Below are positions 37,159 to 44,138 of a DNA stretch of 44,138 nt, piece after piece. The DNA is taken from positions 1 to 44,138 of the IMG/VR virus record IMGVR_UViG_3300022751_000021; one strand, 5' to 3'. Position 1 is the first letter of the stretch. The number at the start of each line of letters is the position of its first letter. The stretch comes from a virus. A model generated the notes under the pieces. It worked only from the letters and a program-made list of their open reading frames with translations. It made no database searches and had not been told where the DNA came from. A program made the position numbers and the translations under genes.

Positions 37159-37799
37159 AGCGCGTACACCTCACCGGTGAGCTTGATCGAGGTCGAGCCG
37201 GTCCAGAGGGAACCGTTCGAGCCGGTGAAGCTGGACGACTGGACGGTGCCGATCATCACGACCGTGCCGCCGGCGTTCGGCAGCACCACCTGGATGGCGA
37301 TCTGCTCACCGCTCTTCTTGGCCGCAGCGAAGCGCGCCTGCACGGCCTCGTTGGGCGCGTAGTTGTAGTCGAGGGTCAGCGTGCCGGAATCCGACAGGCC
37401 GGTCTCGAATTCCTTGGCGGTCGAGCAGATCGTGGTGGCCTCGATCTCGTCCGGCGTTCCGTCCTGCTGGCTGATGCTGGTCAGCTCGCAGAAGTCGCCG
37501 AACACCAGAGGCGTCGCGGTGCCGCCGCTGGTATAGGCCGTGTAGCCCGTCGAGTCGACGCCGGCCAACTCGAAGTCGCCGGTGTCGGGGTTGTCGACCA
37601 CGAACAGCTTGTTGTTGACCTCGGTCATGCCGACGACTGCGGCAATACGCACGACAGTGCCCAGCAAGAATCCGTGCGTGGCCGCGGAGACTACAGCCGG
37701 GTCCGACTGATCGATGTCGGTGATGGTCTTCGGCGCGCCATCGCTCATGCTGATGCGCACTTTCGAACCAGAGAACTTGAAGCGCTTTCCTGCGGCCAT
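37155..37799 (-). CDS. Major tail tube protein
   Basis: A 214 aa beta-rich protein (FKFSGSKVRISMSDGAPKT, ITDIDQSDPAVVSA, a SGTLTLDYNYAPNEAVQ segment, and a GSNGSLWTGSTSIKLTGEV end), the standard look of a siphophage tail tube subunit. It precedes the G/GT chaperones, as in lambda V. ATG at 37799 chosen: longer upstream frames cross a terminator. Confidence 0.87.
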   Translation of the reverse strand: MAAGKRFKFSGSKVRISMSDGAPKTITDIDQSDPAVVSAATHGFLLGTVVRIAAVVGMTEVNNKLFVVDNPDTGDFELAGVDSTGYTAYTSGGTATPLVFGDFCELTSISQQDGTPDEIEATTICSTAKEFETGLSDSGTLTLDYNYAPNEAVQARFAAAKKSGEQIAIQVVLPNAGGTVVMIGTVQSSSFTGSNGSLWTGSTSIKLTGEVYAL

Positions 37800-37865
37800 G
37801 ATGAAAATCCTTTCGGGATGTGATGCCGATCGAGCGGCGGTGAGTTGCCCGATCGGGCGGGGAAA

Positions 37866-37888
37866 CAAAAAAGCCCACCGAAGTGGGC
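37866..37888 (-). terminator. Intrinsic terminator before tail tube gene
   Basis: Minus strand: GCCCAC-TTCG-GTGGGC (37873-37888) followed by TTTTTTG. It lies between the tail completion gene and the tail tube gene, inside the late operon. Confidence 0.82.
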
Positions 37889-37907
37889 CGTATCAGGAGG
37901 GGTGGAT

Positions 37908-38294
37908 CTAGGTCGGCGAAGACAGGTAGACGAGGTAATCCATGCTGAGCCGGTAGGTCTTGGTCTCTGCGTCGTATTCCTCTGCTTCGCCGTCCCATAC
38001 GTAAGTCGGCAGCAAGGTTGCCATTGCGGTGCGGACCGACGCGCACAGCGTCGAGAACGCGCTTGCGCCTTTGGATTCCATGTCGACAACATCGATCTGC
38101 AGCCTGTAGTCGGCGGCTTCTTCGCCGCCGTCCCCGCAGATGTCAGGTGACACGATGGTGCTGACGAACGAATACCGGATGGCCGGCCAGACTGGGTTAG
38201 TGGCCAATGGGAACACCATGCGGTGCACGCGATTGCTCACCACGGGCCCGAGCTTCGAGACTACCGCTGCGGCAACTTGGGACTTGGTCGTCAT
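37908..38294 (-). CDS. DUF3168-family tail completion protein
   Basis: A 128 aa protein (SQVAAAVVSKLGPVVSNRVH, FPLATNPVWPAIRYSFVST, DYRLQIDVVDMESKGASAFS), a layout of the DUF3168/gp17 tail terminator family that joins tail to head. Coupled to the HK97 gp10-like gene by ATGA. Confidence 0.85.
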   Translation of the reverse strand: MTTKSQVAAAVVSKLGPVVSNRVHRMVFPLATNPVWPAIRYSFVSTIVSPDICGDGGEEAADYRLQIDVVDMESKGASAFSTLCASVRTAMATLLPTYVWDGEAEEYDAETKTYRLSMDYLVYLSSPT

Positions 38295-38743
38295 GCACCC
38301 GCCTTCTTCAGCCTTGCCTCAATGCGCTTGCGCATGGCTTCGATTGCTTCTGGCCCGCCTTCATCCAAAGCGGGACGCATGAACGGCTGTGCCTGCATCT
38401 TGACAGTCCCATACTCCTGTAAAGCACCGATCCGACTGGCATATCCGTTCTTGCGCTTGCCTCGCACGGTCACGATGTGCTCGCTCGTCAGCTCGGTCTC
38501 GCTCGGCTTCACGCGTTTGGCGATGATGTTCTTGGGCAGGTTGCCCCGCTGGACCTTCAGGCCCTCGACCACGTAATCCTCGGCGGCCACCGGCGCCTTG
38601 CGCACCGCACGCTTCTTGATCACGTTGGCAGCCGCCCCTGTCGCGGCACGGGCGATCTTCAGGTTCATGTCCTGGCTGAGCGACTTCATGCGCTCCCCGA
38701 GCTCGCGAAAGCCCTTGAGCTTGATCGTGACAGCATCAGCCAT
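38291..38743 (-). CDS. HK97 gp10-family head-tail joining protein
   Basis: A 150 aa protein: TIKLKGFRELGERMKSLSQ, NLKIARAATGAAANVIKKRAVRKAP, GALQEYGTVKMQAQPFMRPALD are the gp10 signatures (the QPFMRPAL end is diagnostic). Neck protein of the virion. ATG at 38743; overlaps the head-tail adaptor end by 8 bases. Confidence 0.9.
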   Translation of the reverse strand: MADAVTIKLKGFRELGERMKSLSQDMNLKIARAATGAAANVIKKRAVRKAPVAAEDYVVEGLKVQRGNLPKNIIAKRVKPSETELTSEHIVTVRGKRKNGYASRIGALQEYGTVKMQAQPFMRPALDEGGPEAIEAMRKRIEARLKKAGA

Positions 38744-39077
38744 CGTTCGCCCCACTCTGAACAGCCAGGTCGACGTGTTCACGGTTTTCAAGATCAGGCA
38801 GCACCGCGAGGATCTCGTAGACCTTGCCGGCGTAGGTCACGCGGCACGTGGCGTCGATGTCTTCGCGGAATCGAATGCGGAAGGAGCCGCGCGCCGTGGC
38901 GATGGGGGTGTCGCTCTTCAAGGTCTCGGTGCCGTTCAGGAGCCGAGGATTCGACCAGAGCATTCCGTCGCCGCCCAGGGGCACCCAGTCCACGATCTCG
39001 CCGCCCTCGGGGTCGCGTGTGATGCCGCGCTTCTCGACGAAGATGCGGCGGTTGAGCGTGCCAGCGGGGAGAGTCAT
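38736..39077 (-). CDS. Head-tail adaptor (SPP1 gp16/phage_H_T_join type)
   Basis: A 113 aa protein: AGTLNRRIFVEKRGITRDPE at the start, IATARGSFRIRFREDIDATC and VYEILAVLPDLENREHVDL in the second half, the pattern of phage head-tail joining proteins. Completes the connector after packaging. Coupled to the upstream connector by ATGA. Confidence 0.87.
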   Translation of the reverse strand: MTLPAGTLNRRIFVEKRGITRDPEGGEIVDWVPLGGDGMLWSNPRLLNGTETLKSDTPIATARGSFRIRFREDIDATCRVTYAGKVYEILAVLPDLENREHVDLAVQSGANDG

Positions 39078-39439
39078 GCCAGAGTCGGCTTTCGCAGCAT
39101 CGACAGCAGCGCCGTGACCGGGCGCGGGAGGACGCCGTATTCGTACTCGTGGTCCTTGTCCGAATCACGATCCTTGAACAGGTAGCCCAGCATCAACAAC
39201 GTGGCCCCCTGCACCTCAGGCAGGACATTGGTGGTGTAGATCGGATTCCCGTCGACGTCGAATGCCGGGATGCCGTTCACTTCTGCCTGGACGAACCGAT
39301 TCGCTCCCTTGAGGAAGTTCAGCACCGCGCCAGAGGCGGCGTGAATCTTCAAGGTGAGATCCGATTCGCCTGCATCAACAGAGCCAGCGTCTATCCTGAG
39401 ATGGTCTCTGGCTTGTTCAACAGTCACGAGCATTGTCAT
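39074..39439 (-). CDS. Head-tail connector (gp6/DnaT-like neck protein)
   Basis: A 121 aa protein: LVTVEQARDHLRIDAGS, ESDLTLKIHAASGAVLNFLKGAN and LLMLGYLFKDRDSDKD are the helical motifs of HK97 gp6-like connectors. ATG at 39439 with GGAG 7 bases upstream; a second ATG at 39433. Follows the head-fibre candidate gene. Confidence 0.87.
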   Translation of the reverse strand: MTMLVTVEQARDHLRIDAGSVDAGESDLTLKIHAASGAVLNFLKGANRFVQAEVNGIPAFDVDGNPIYTTNVLPEVQGATLLMLGYLFKDRDSDKDHEYEYGVLPRPVTALLSMLRKPTLA

Positions 39440-40323
39440 AACGAGACTCCCCTGCCAGCATCGCGGCCACGTTTCACGGCAAGGCGCCATCCTTCACAGC
39501 CAGGCTCGCCCGGCTTGCCAGTCGGCATGTCTTTTTGGGCGATGAAGAATGAACCACCCCAAGTCACGCCGTCGCCAGCTTCATATTCCGCGTCGGCCCG
39601 GTAGATGCCTTTGTCGATCAGAGCAGCGACTTTGATGGACTTCGACACCTCGGCGCCGCTCGATGTGCGGGCGATGAGCGTGAAGTCCCGTCCAGTAGCC
39701 TGGTCGATGCGCAGATCCGCAATGCCGTCCACGATGCATTCCCATCCGTGCATGCCCTTGGTGGCCTCGAAAGCTCTCCATAGGCCGCCAGCGTGCTTCG
39801 CATAGGTGCCGCGCGCATAGTCCTTCGCAGGATCGATCGCTGGCTGCAGTTCGATCTGCAGAGCGTCCCGGCCTGGGTCTCCATCCTTGGGCCGCTCGAT
39901 GGCCGAAACCGCCTTCGTGACCGCCTCGTCAATCATTTTTTGGACCTGATCGACCGGCACGCTTTCGCCATCCTTGGGAACAGGAATCAGCGCAACCGCT
40001 TTCGCAACCTGCTCGGCAATGACGGGCTCGAGCTCTTCGGCAGTGGGGGAAACGCCGTCATTCCCATCCTTGGGCGCGGGCAACGCGTTCACTGCGTTGG
40101 TGACCATGCGGCTCACCTCATCTGCTGGGAAATCGGCGCCGTCGCGTGGCCTAGGTATGGCGTCGACGGCCTTCTGCACGATCTCTTTCACTTGGCCCTC
40201 GTCGACCACAGGCATCGCCTTCACTGCGGCTTCGAGTCCGCCGAGGCGCTCGACGAGGGGCATGAGTCGCGCGCGGGTGGCTTGAATCACCAGATCGGCG
40301 ACTGCTTTCAGGTCGGCTCGCAT
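39436..40323 (-). CDS. Repeat-containing virion protein, candidate head fibre
   Basis: A 295 aa protein. Residues about 38-150 hold four imperfect repeats of about 30-38 aa with the core KAV-xIPxPKDG (AIPRPRDG, ALPAPKDG, LIPVPKDG, IERPKDG). Two aromatic modules follow: ARGTYAKHAGGLWRAFEATKG and GVTWGGSFFIAQKDMP-GWRLAVKRGRDA, which resemble small chitin/carbohydrate-binding folds. Between portal and connector such proteins are likely surface appendages. Role as a head fibre or glycan-binding decoration is inferred. Overlaps the portal end by 16 bases. Confidence 0.7.
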   Translation of the reverse strand: MRADLKAVADLVIQATRARLMPLVERLGGLEAAVKAMPVVDEGQVKEIVQKAVDAIPRPRDGADFPADEVSRMVTNAVNALPAPKDGNDGVSPTAEELEPVIAEQVAKAVALIPVPKDGESVPVDQVQKMIDEAVTKAVSAIERPKDGDPGRDALQIELQPAIDPAKDYARGTYAKHAGGLWRAFEATKGMHGWECIVDGIADLRIDQATGRDFTLIARTSSGAEVSKSIKVAALIDKGIYRADAEYEAGDGVTWGGSFFIAQKDMPTGKPGEPGCEGWRLAVKRGRDAGRGVSL

Positions 40324-41726
40324 TCAAGCTCCTTTGCGATGTATTCGGCCATCTCGCGCTGTTCCTCTTCACTCAGAGGCGCGTCTTCGGGGCTCGGTGC
40401 TGGCTCAGGCACAGGTTCGGGAGCGAGGCCAGCGGCTGGCGGAGGCGCTGCCGCGGGGATTTGGTTTCGCCGGACTTCTTCGAGAGGGAAATCCTGTTGC
40501 TGCATATAGACCGTGTCGCCACCAGGCAGCGGCGGCAGGTTATGCGCGCGGCGGCCTTCATTGATGGTCAAAACGGAGCCGGAAACCAGTTTGGTAGTTA
40601 CCTCTGCCTGCGTGGCAGAGTCCATGCGCAGCAGGTTATCCAACTCTAGCTCCGTGCGGTAGGCAACGGGGAGCGCCATGCCATCGTCAAGACAAGCCTC
40701 CATTTCCTCGATCAGCGAATGCAGCGCGTCGTTGAAATAGATTTGGTTCAGGTCTCCGACCTTCTGCCCTGCCGGGATGGGCCCACCCACCTTGAATGCG
40801 GGCACGTGGAAGACCTGGGCGACCATGTCGGCCACGACGGAGATCTGTTCCTTCGTCTGCGCATCTACCGCGGTCATGCGGATCGGCTCATATTTCATGC
40901 CGTGGCCGACGACTGCGACTTTCCCGGAATTCGGCCCGGTGAAGTTGTCGTTCCAGTAGACCTTCAGTTCCTGGGCGTCCTTATCCGAAATCTCTCCAGC
41001 CGCAGCGAGAATGCCGCTGGGCTTTGCGCCCTGCCGGAAGAAGCGCTGCGAGTCCCGCAGGATCTCCAGGCCACTCGATGCGGGCAGCGAAGCAGCAAAC
41101 AAGGGAGAGATGCCGACGAGCGGATGGAACAAGCAATTCATCCGGTCGTGAATGATCTCTGATGCAGGAACAAAGACAGTTGGCAGCTCCAGCCCGGAAA
41201 GGTTGTCCTGCGTGAGCTGGTAGAAGACCGATCCGTCCGGTGCAATCATGGGCTGCACCAGGGCCGGGTCAAGGATGTAGAGCCCGATCACGATGCCTCG
41301 GCCGTCGCGCACCTTGAGCAGGTACGAATTGCCCCACAGCAGTTTTGAAATGATCCAATGCTGTTTGAACTGGATCTGGTTCTGGTAGCTGTTCGGTCGA
41401 CGAAGAACGGGCGAGAAGGCGGGATTCGTGGTCTCGGCCCAGATGCCTCTTTCGTCCATGCTCATCAGACGGGTACGCAGCTTGCCGATGTCGTTGGAGA
41501 TCAGCGTCACGCAGGCAAAAACCGTGGGATGCGACAGCACGGACTCAGGGCGAACCTTGATGTCATGCTGGAAGTACCCGGGCGGCTGCGCAGGCGTGAT
41601 GTCCATCCAGCCGATCTCAGACGGAAAGGAAATAAGGCCGCGCGGCTGCTGTACGACGGAAAGCGCCTTGGATTGCGCCGCCTGCTCAACCTCCTGCGCG
41701 CGCAGGTACGCGCCGAAGGTGTTCAC
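40308..41726 (-). CDS. Portal protein, HK97 family
   Basis: A 472 aa portal subunit. VLSHPTVFACVTLISNDIGKL, IHDRMNCLFHPLVGISPLFAA, AVVGHGMKYEPIRMTAVDAQ and ADMVAQVFHVPAFKVGG are characteristic HK97 portal blocks. It forms the 12-subunit ring at one capsid vertex through which DNA enters. The C-terminal about 70 residues are Pro/Glu rich (PEPVPEPAPSPEDAPLSEEE). Start overlaps the H1-like gene by four bases. Confidence 0.95.
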   Translation of the reverse strand: MNTFGAYLRAQEVEQAAQSKALSVVQQPRGLISFPSEIGWMDITPAQPPGYFQHDIKVRPESVLSHPTVFACVTLISNDIGKLRTRLMSMDERGIWAETTNPAFSPVLRRPNSYQNQIQFKQHWIISKLLWGNSYLLKVRDGRGIVIGLYILDPALVQPMIAPDGSVFYQLTQDNLSGLELPTVFVPASEIIHDRMNCLFHPLVGISPLFAASLPASSGLEILRDSQRFFRQGAKPSGILAAAGEISDKDAQELKVYWNDNFTGPNSGKVAVVGHGMKYEPIRMTAVDAQTKEQISVVADMVAQVFHVPAFKVGGPIPAGQKVGDLNQIYFNDALHSLIEEMEACLDDGMALPVAYRTELELDNLLRMDSATQAEVTTKLVSGSVLTINEGRRAHNLPPLPGGDTVYMQQQDFPLEEVRRNQIPAAAPPPAAGLAPEPVPEPAPSPEDAPLSEEEQREMAEYIAKELECEPT

Positions 41727-41983
41727 TTGGCGGCAGCCTTCTTTGCAGGGGCCTTCTTTGCAGGGGCCTTCTTCGCGGCAGCTTTGCGGGCCGGCGCCTG
41801 AGTCACGACTTCCTTCGTGACGGTCGGCTTTAGTGCCGTGGTCTGGTACGTGCCCGCAGGCGCTGCACGGCCAAGGGCACGAAGGGCGCGAGCATCGGCG
41901 CGCGGCGCTCTGAAAGGATCGCCAGCTACGAGAGCACGGCCGGCATAGGTGAATGCCTTCAGGGCGGTGAGTTCTTGACGCAT
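41723..41983 (-). CDS. Basic protein with histone H1-like tail
   Basis: An 86 aa protein. The first 45 residues (LTALKAFTYAGRALVAGDPF, RADARALRALGRAA) form a small globular region; the last 20 residues are an AAKKAPAKKAPAKKA repeat, like bacterial and eukaryotic histone H1 tails. It lies between capsid and portal genes. A DNA-binding role during packaging is plausible but unproven. The repeat is encoded by a reiterated GCCTTCTTTGCAGGG unit on the plus strand (about 41737-41770). Confidence 0.75.
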   Translation of the reverse strand: MRQELTALKAFTYAGRALVAGDPFRAPRADARALRALGRAAPAGTYQTTALKPTVTKEVVTQAPARKAAAKKAPAKKAPAKKAAAK

Positions 41984-42007
41984 GGCGGCTCCTTAACGAA
42001 TGGGGAG

Positions 42008-42027
42008 CCAGACCCCGAAGGGCCTGG
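42008..42027 (-). other. GC-rich hairpin between capsid and H1-like gene
   Basis: Minus strand CCAGGCCC-TTCG-GGGTCTGG, eight pairs with one G-T and a stable TTCG loop, 11 bases after the capsid stop. No U tract follows, so more likely an RNA stabiliser or processing signal than a terminator. Confidence 0.5.
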
Positions 42028-42037
42028 CAGGGGTGGC

Positions 42038-43435
42038 TTAGACGCCTTCTTCGGCGCCGTAGTCAGCGCCGGCCACGAAGGCCACGGCAGATGCGCGGCG
42101 CTTCGCGAAGTTGATAGAGCGCACCACCTTGATGGCCGTCGACTCGCTCTGGAACATGGAGGTCATGTTCAGCGAGGCAGCGACCGGGGTATCGGTCGCG
42201 CCAGTCGGTGCCGTGTCCTGCTCGATCATCGCTTCGCGCGACACGGACACCTGCACACCGGAGTCACCGATGCGGTAGATATCCGAAGGCTTGAGCAGGA
42301 TCAGCTGTCCCGCGCCGACGTTGTCGCCAGTCACCACCGCATCGCCGAGCAACGTGCCGCCGCCAGCGTTCAGGCCGGGGAACTCGGTCTGGCCCATGGC
42401 GTTGGTCATGAGTTGGATCGCCTTGGCCAGCGACGGGGTCGTCACGAGTTGCAGGCCGTTGGCGTTCTTCGCTGCGATGAACGATGCGTAGAGCGCCTTG
42501 ATGTCCGAGCGCAGGCCGGCGCCGTCCGTGCCAGCCGACGCGATGCCGGTCAGGCCGTTCAGGATGCCGGCAGGCGACACGCCAGTCACCGCGGCGGCTG
42601 CCGAGATGAAAGTTGCGTCCACACGCTGGGCACTGGCTTCGGCCAGAGCATCGCGCACCAGTTGCTCGGCTGCCGGGCTCGAGTCACGCAGGAGCTCGTT
42701 CGACACCACGGCCAGTGCGGCAACCTTCAGAGGGGTCAGATTGACGGCGAAGAAGTCGGCGGTGGTCGCTGGGATCGCCTTCGATTGGCCGACCCAGTAG
42801 GCGGTGGCGGCACCGTCTTGGCCCTTGATCTGCACGTTGGCAGGAACCTGGCGCAGTGGCAGCTTGTCGTAGACCGTCATCGAATACAGGAAGTCGATGA
42901 AGTCGCCGGTGTACTGCTGGTTGATCGCCGCAAGTTCCGAGCCCCACTCGCCCGCACCCGTGCCGCCACCTGGAACGGCGGCCTTCATGACGTTGATGAG
43001 CGTCGGGTTGGTCTTGCCCCAGCGAGCCTCTGCGATCTGCAGCGGCGAGCGCTCGTGTTCGTCCAGCCGCGCCAGCGCCTTGGCGATGACCATGCGGGTG
43101 TAGTTATGACCCTTGAACTTCTCGTCGGAATCGCGGCTCATGTGAATGGCCGGGCCGGCGCCGGTTGCCAGGGAACCGCGGGCAGAGGTGCCAGCAGCAG
43201 CGGCGCCGCCGGCAGCGGGCACAGCCTTCGTGACTTGCATCGCTTCGAGGGCGCGCAGGTCGGTGAGCTCTTCGTCCAGGGCAGCGATGTCGCCCATCAG
43301 GGTCTTGAACTGTTCACGCTCGGATTCGTCCTTGGTGCGGCCTTCGTCCATGGACTTTTTTTGCACGCCTTCGAGCTCGAGAGCCTTGGCCATGCGCGTT
43401 TCCATAAGACGCTTGATTTGCTCTTGCAGATTCAT
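42038..43435 (-). CDS. Major capsid protein, HK97 fold
   Basis: A 465 aa protein with an N-terminal coiled-coil delta domain (about 1-65: MNLQEQIKRLMETRMAKALE, DIAALDEELTDLRALEAM) that acts as a scaffold and is removed by the protease, an Ala/Gly linker, and the capsid core (GEWGSELAAINQQYTGDFID, SNELLRDSSPAAEQLVRDAL, GQLILLKPSDIYRIGDSGVQ). Located directly after the prohead protease, as in HK97. Start at 43435 overlaps the protease stop. Confidence 0.95.
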   Translation of the reverse strand: MNLQEQIKRLMETRMAKALELEGVQKKSMDEGRTKDESEREQFKTLMGDIAALDEELTDLRALEAMQVTKAVPAAGGAAAAGTSARGSLATGAGPAIHMSRDSDEKFKGHNYTRMVIAKALARLDEHERSPLQIAEARWGKTNPTLINVMKAAVPGGGTGAGEWGSELAAINQQYTGDFIDFLYSMTVYDKLPLRQVPANVQIKGQDGAATAYWVGQSKAIPATTADFFAVNLTPLKVAALAVVSNELLRDSSPAAEQLVRDALAEASAQRVDATFISAAAAVTGVSPAGILNGLTGIASAGTDGAGLRSDIKALYASFIAAKNANGLQLVTTPSLAKAIQLMTNAMGQTEFPGLNAGGGTLLGDAVVTGDNVGAGQLILLKPSDIYRIGDSGVQVSVSREAMIEQDTAPTGATDTPVAASLNMTSMFQSESTAIKVVRSINFAKRRASAVAFVAGADYGAEEGV

Positions 43436-44028
43436 TTCGATACCTCAGTTTGATTCAGATAAACGGCGCCCTTGCGAGCGTTTGGAAGCCCCGAGACGCC
43501 GGGAGCGAGCAGCCGGACAACCCGGTCTTGCTTAATGCCAGTCGCGGCAAGCAAGGCCCGGTCGATCGACTTGATCGCGGTGATTGATGCGTCGGCATGC
43601 GCCGGCACTGTGACGGCAGACAACTCGAACCACAGCCATTTGGAATAGCGCATGCCGAAGGTGCCTTCGATGCGCGAGGCTTCGATTGGCTTGAAGCCGA
43701 CCGAAAGGCCGCGGACCAGCTTCGCCTTGAGCATTTGCCAGGCGGTTGCGAGGCGAGTTTTCAGCTCGCCCTCTTCTTCGACATCGGCAACTTCGCCTTC
43801 AATCTCGATGCCTTTGGATGTCACCGTCGCTGCGGTGATCCAGCCGATGGGGTCGCTCATGTCGTGCTGCCAGAGGAAAGGCAGCGGCAGCTTGAACTGG
43901 GCGCCCTTAGGCTCGACGATGTCGCCCGTCCGATCGGTCGACGGGGTGGACGCAACGCCTTTAAAAGTGCGCTTCCCGGGTTCGTCGCCGATCGCCTTGA
44001 TGACGAGTGTTGAGTACGCACGCTCCAT
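43432..44028 (-). CDS. Prohead protease (U35 / HK97 family)
   Basis: A 198 aa serine protease that matures the capsid by removing delta domains. Visible catalytic triad: His in LWQHDMSDPIG (H55), Ser in VRGLSVGFKPIE (S109), and an acidic residue in WFELSAVTVPAHADA (E135). TFKGVAST and STDRTGDIVEPKG at the start are typical. GGAG lies 9 bases upstream of the ATG. The 5' end lies within the terminal direct repeat. Confidence 0.95.
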   Translation of the reverse strand: MERAYSTLVIKAIGDEPGKRTFKGVASTPSTDRTGDIVEPKGAQFKLPLPFLWQHDMSDPIGWITAATVTSKGIEIEGEVADVEEEGELKTRLATAWQMLKAKLVRGLSVGFKPIEASRIEGTFGMRYSKWLWFELSAVTVPAHADASITAIKSIDRALLAATGIKQDRVVRLLAPGVSGLPNARKGAVYLNQTEVSK

Positions 44029-44138
44029 ACAGGATGCTCCAAAGGAAAGGCCCGCACGTGGCGGACCGGGTCAAATAATGATCAGCTGATGCTTGGGCGC
44101 AGGGGGACGCTCCACTTGGCCAGCGCCGACGCCATGAG
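44008..44138. repeat. Terminal direct repeat, right copy
   Basis: 131 bases identical to bases 1-132 except for one missing C close to the end. Marks the closing overlap of the circular genome. Confidence 0.9.
44071..44138 (-). CDS. terL: Terminase large subunit, 3' fragment at window edge
   Basis: Repeats the last codons of TerL (ending PPAPKHQLIII). The single-base deletion near 44133 disrupts its frame at the very edge, so it should not be read as a separate gene. Confidence 0.8.
   Translation of the reverse strand, partial: HGVGAGQVERPPAPKHQLIII

Noticed and set aside
41975-43453. A 492-codon plus-strand open frame opposite the capsid gene
   Set aside because: Antisense to a confident HK97 capsid protein and built of His/Arg/Gly-rich sequence.

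Overview
The window is one complete temperate tailed-phage genome (or excised prophage), opened inside the terminase/protease junction. The first 132 bases recur as the last 131 bases, so the molecule is circular or terminally redundant with a unit length of about 44,007 bp. The sequence is GC rich. The capsid genes are HK97-like, the tail is lambda-like with a long tape measure and a G/GT frameshift, and tRNA genes, an integrase and an immunity region are present. It is therefore a lambdoid siphophage. The attachment core looks like the 3' end of a proteobacterial tmRNA gene. GC content and gene content suggest a beta-proteobacterial host (Burkholderiales, perhaps Comamonadaceae), which is an inference and not proven here.

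Layout. Immunity region (about 13.07-14.93 kb): a leftward Cro-like gene and a rightward repressor plus lipoprotein gene, followed by a leftward second XRE regulator. Two near-identical promoter/operator modules bound the region in mirror orientation. The left promoter drives a long leftward early operon (13.3 to 4.2 kb): Cro, a small membrane protein, a CII/CP76-like regulator, an O-like replication protein, a DnaB-type helicase, a RuvC-like resolvase, NinB, a DUF1364 protein, many small overlapping genes, and finally a Q-like antiterminator. The right promoter drives a rightward operon (14.9 to 23.9 kb) of about 20 mostly 4-base-overlapping genes. These include a Sak4-like ATPase, Gp157, DUF551 and DUF3268 proteins, a duplicated gene pair, excisionase and integrase. 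A terminator and an attP with phased arm sites follow.

Late genes. A sigma70-like promoter lies 27 bp beyond the Q-like gene and reads leftward through a roughly 500 bp leader, an HNH gene, two serine tRNA genes, a second HNH gene, TerS and TerL. It then crosses the circular junction into prohead protease, capsid, an H1-like basic protein, portal, head fibre candidate, connector and tail completion genes, tail tube, tail chaperones G/GT, tape measure, tail tip genes, J-like protein and tail spike. The lysis cassette (membrane protein, holin, GH19 endolysin, Rz and embedded Rz1) comes last. Several intrinsic terminators lie inside this late unit, as expected if Q modifies the polymerase.

The features most worth a second look are the mirrored operator pairs, a lipoprotein gene coupled to the repressor, a membrane protein carrying a tail-spike N-terminal segment, a 378 bp gene duplication, a serine tRNA with C33, and an attP with 11/22 bp phased GTGCGAA sites.
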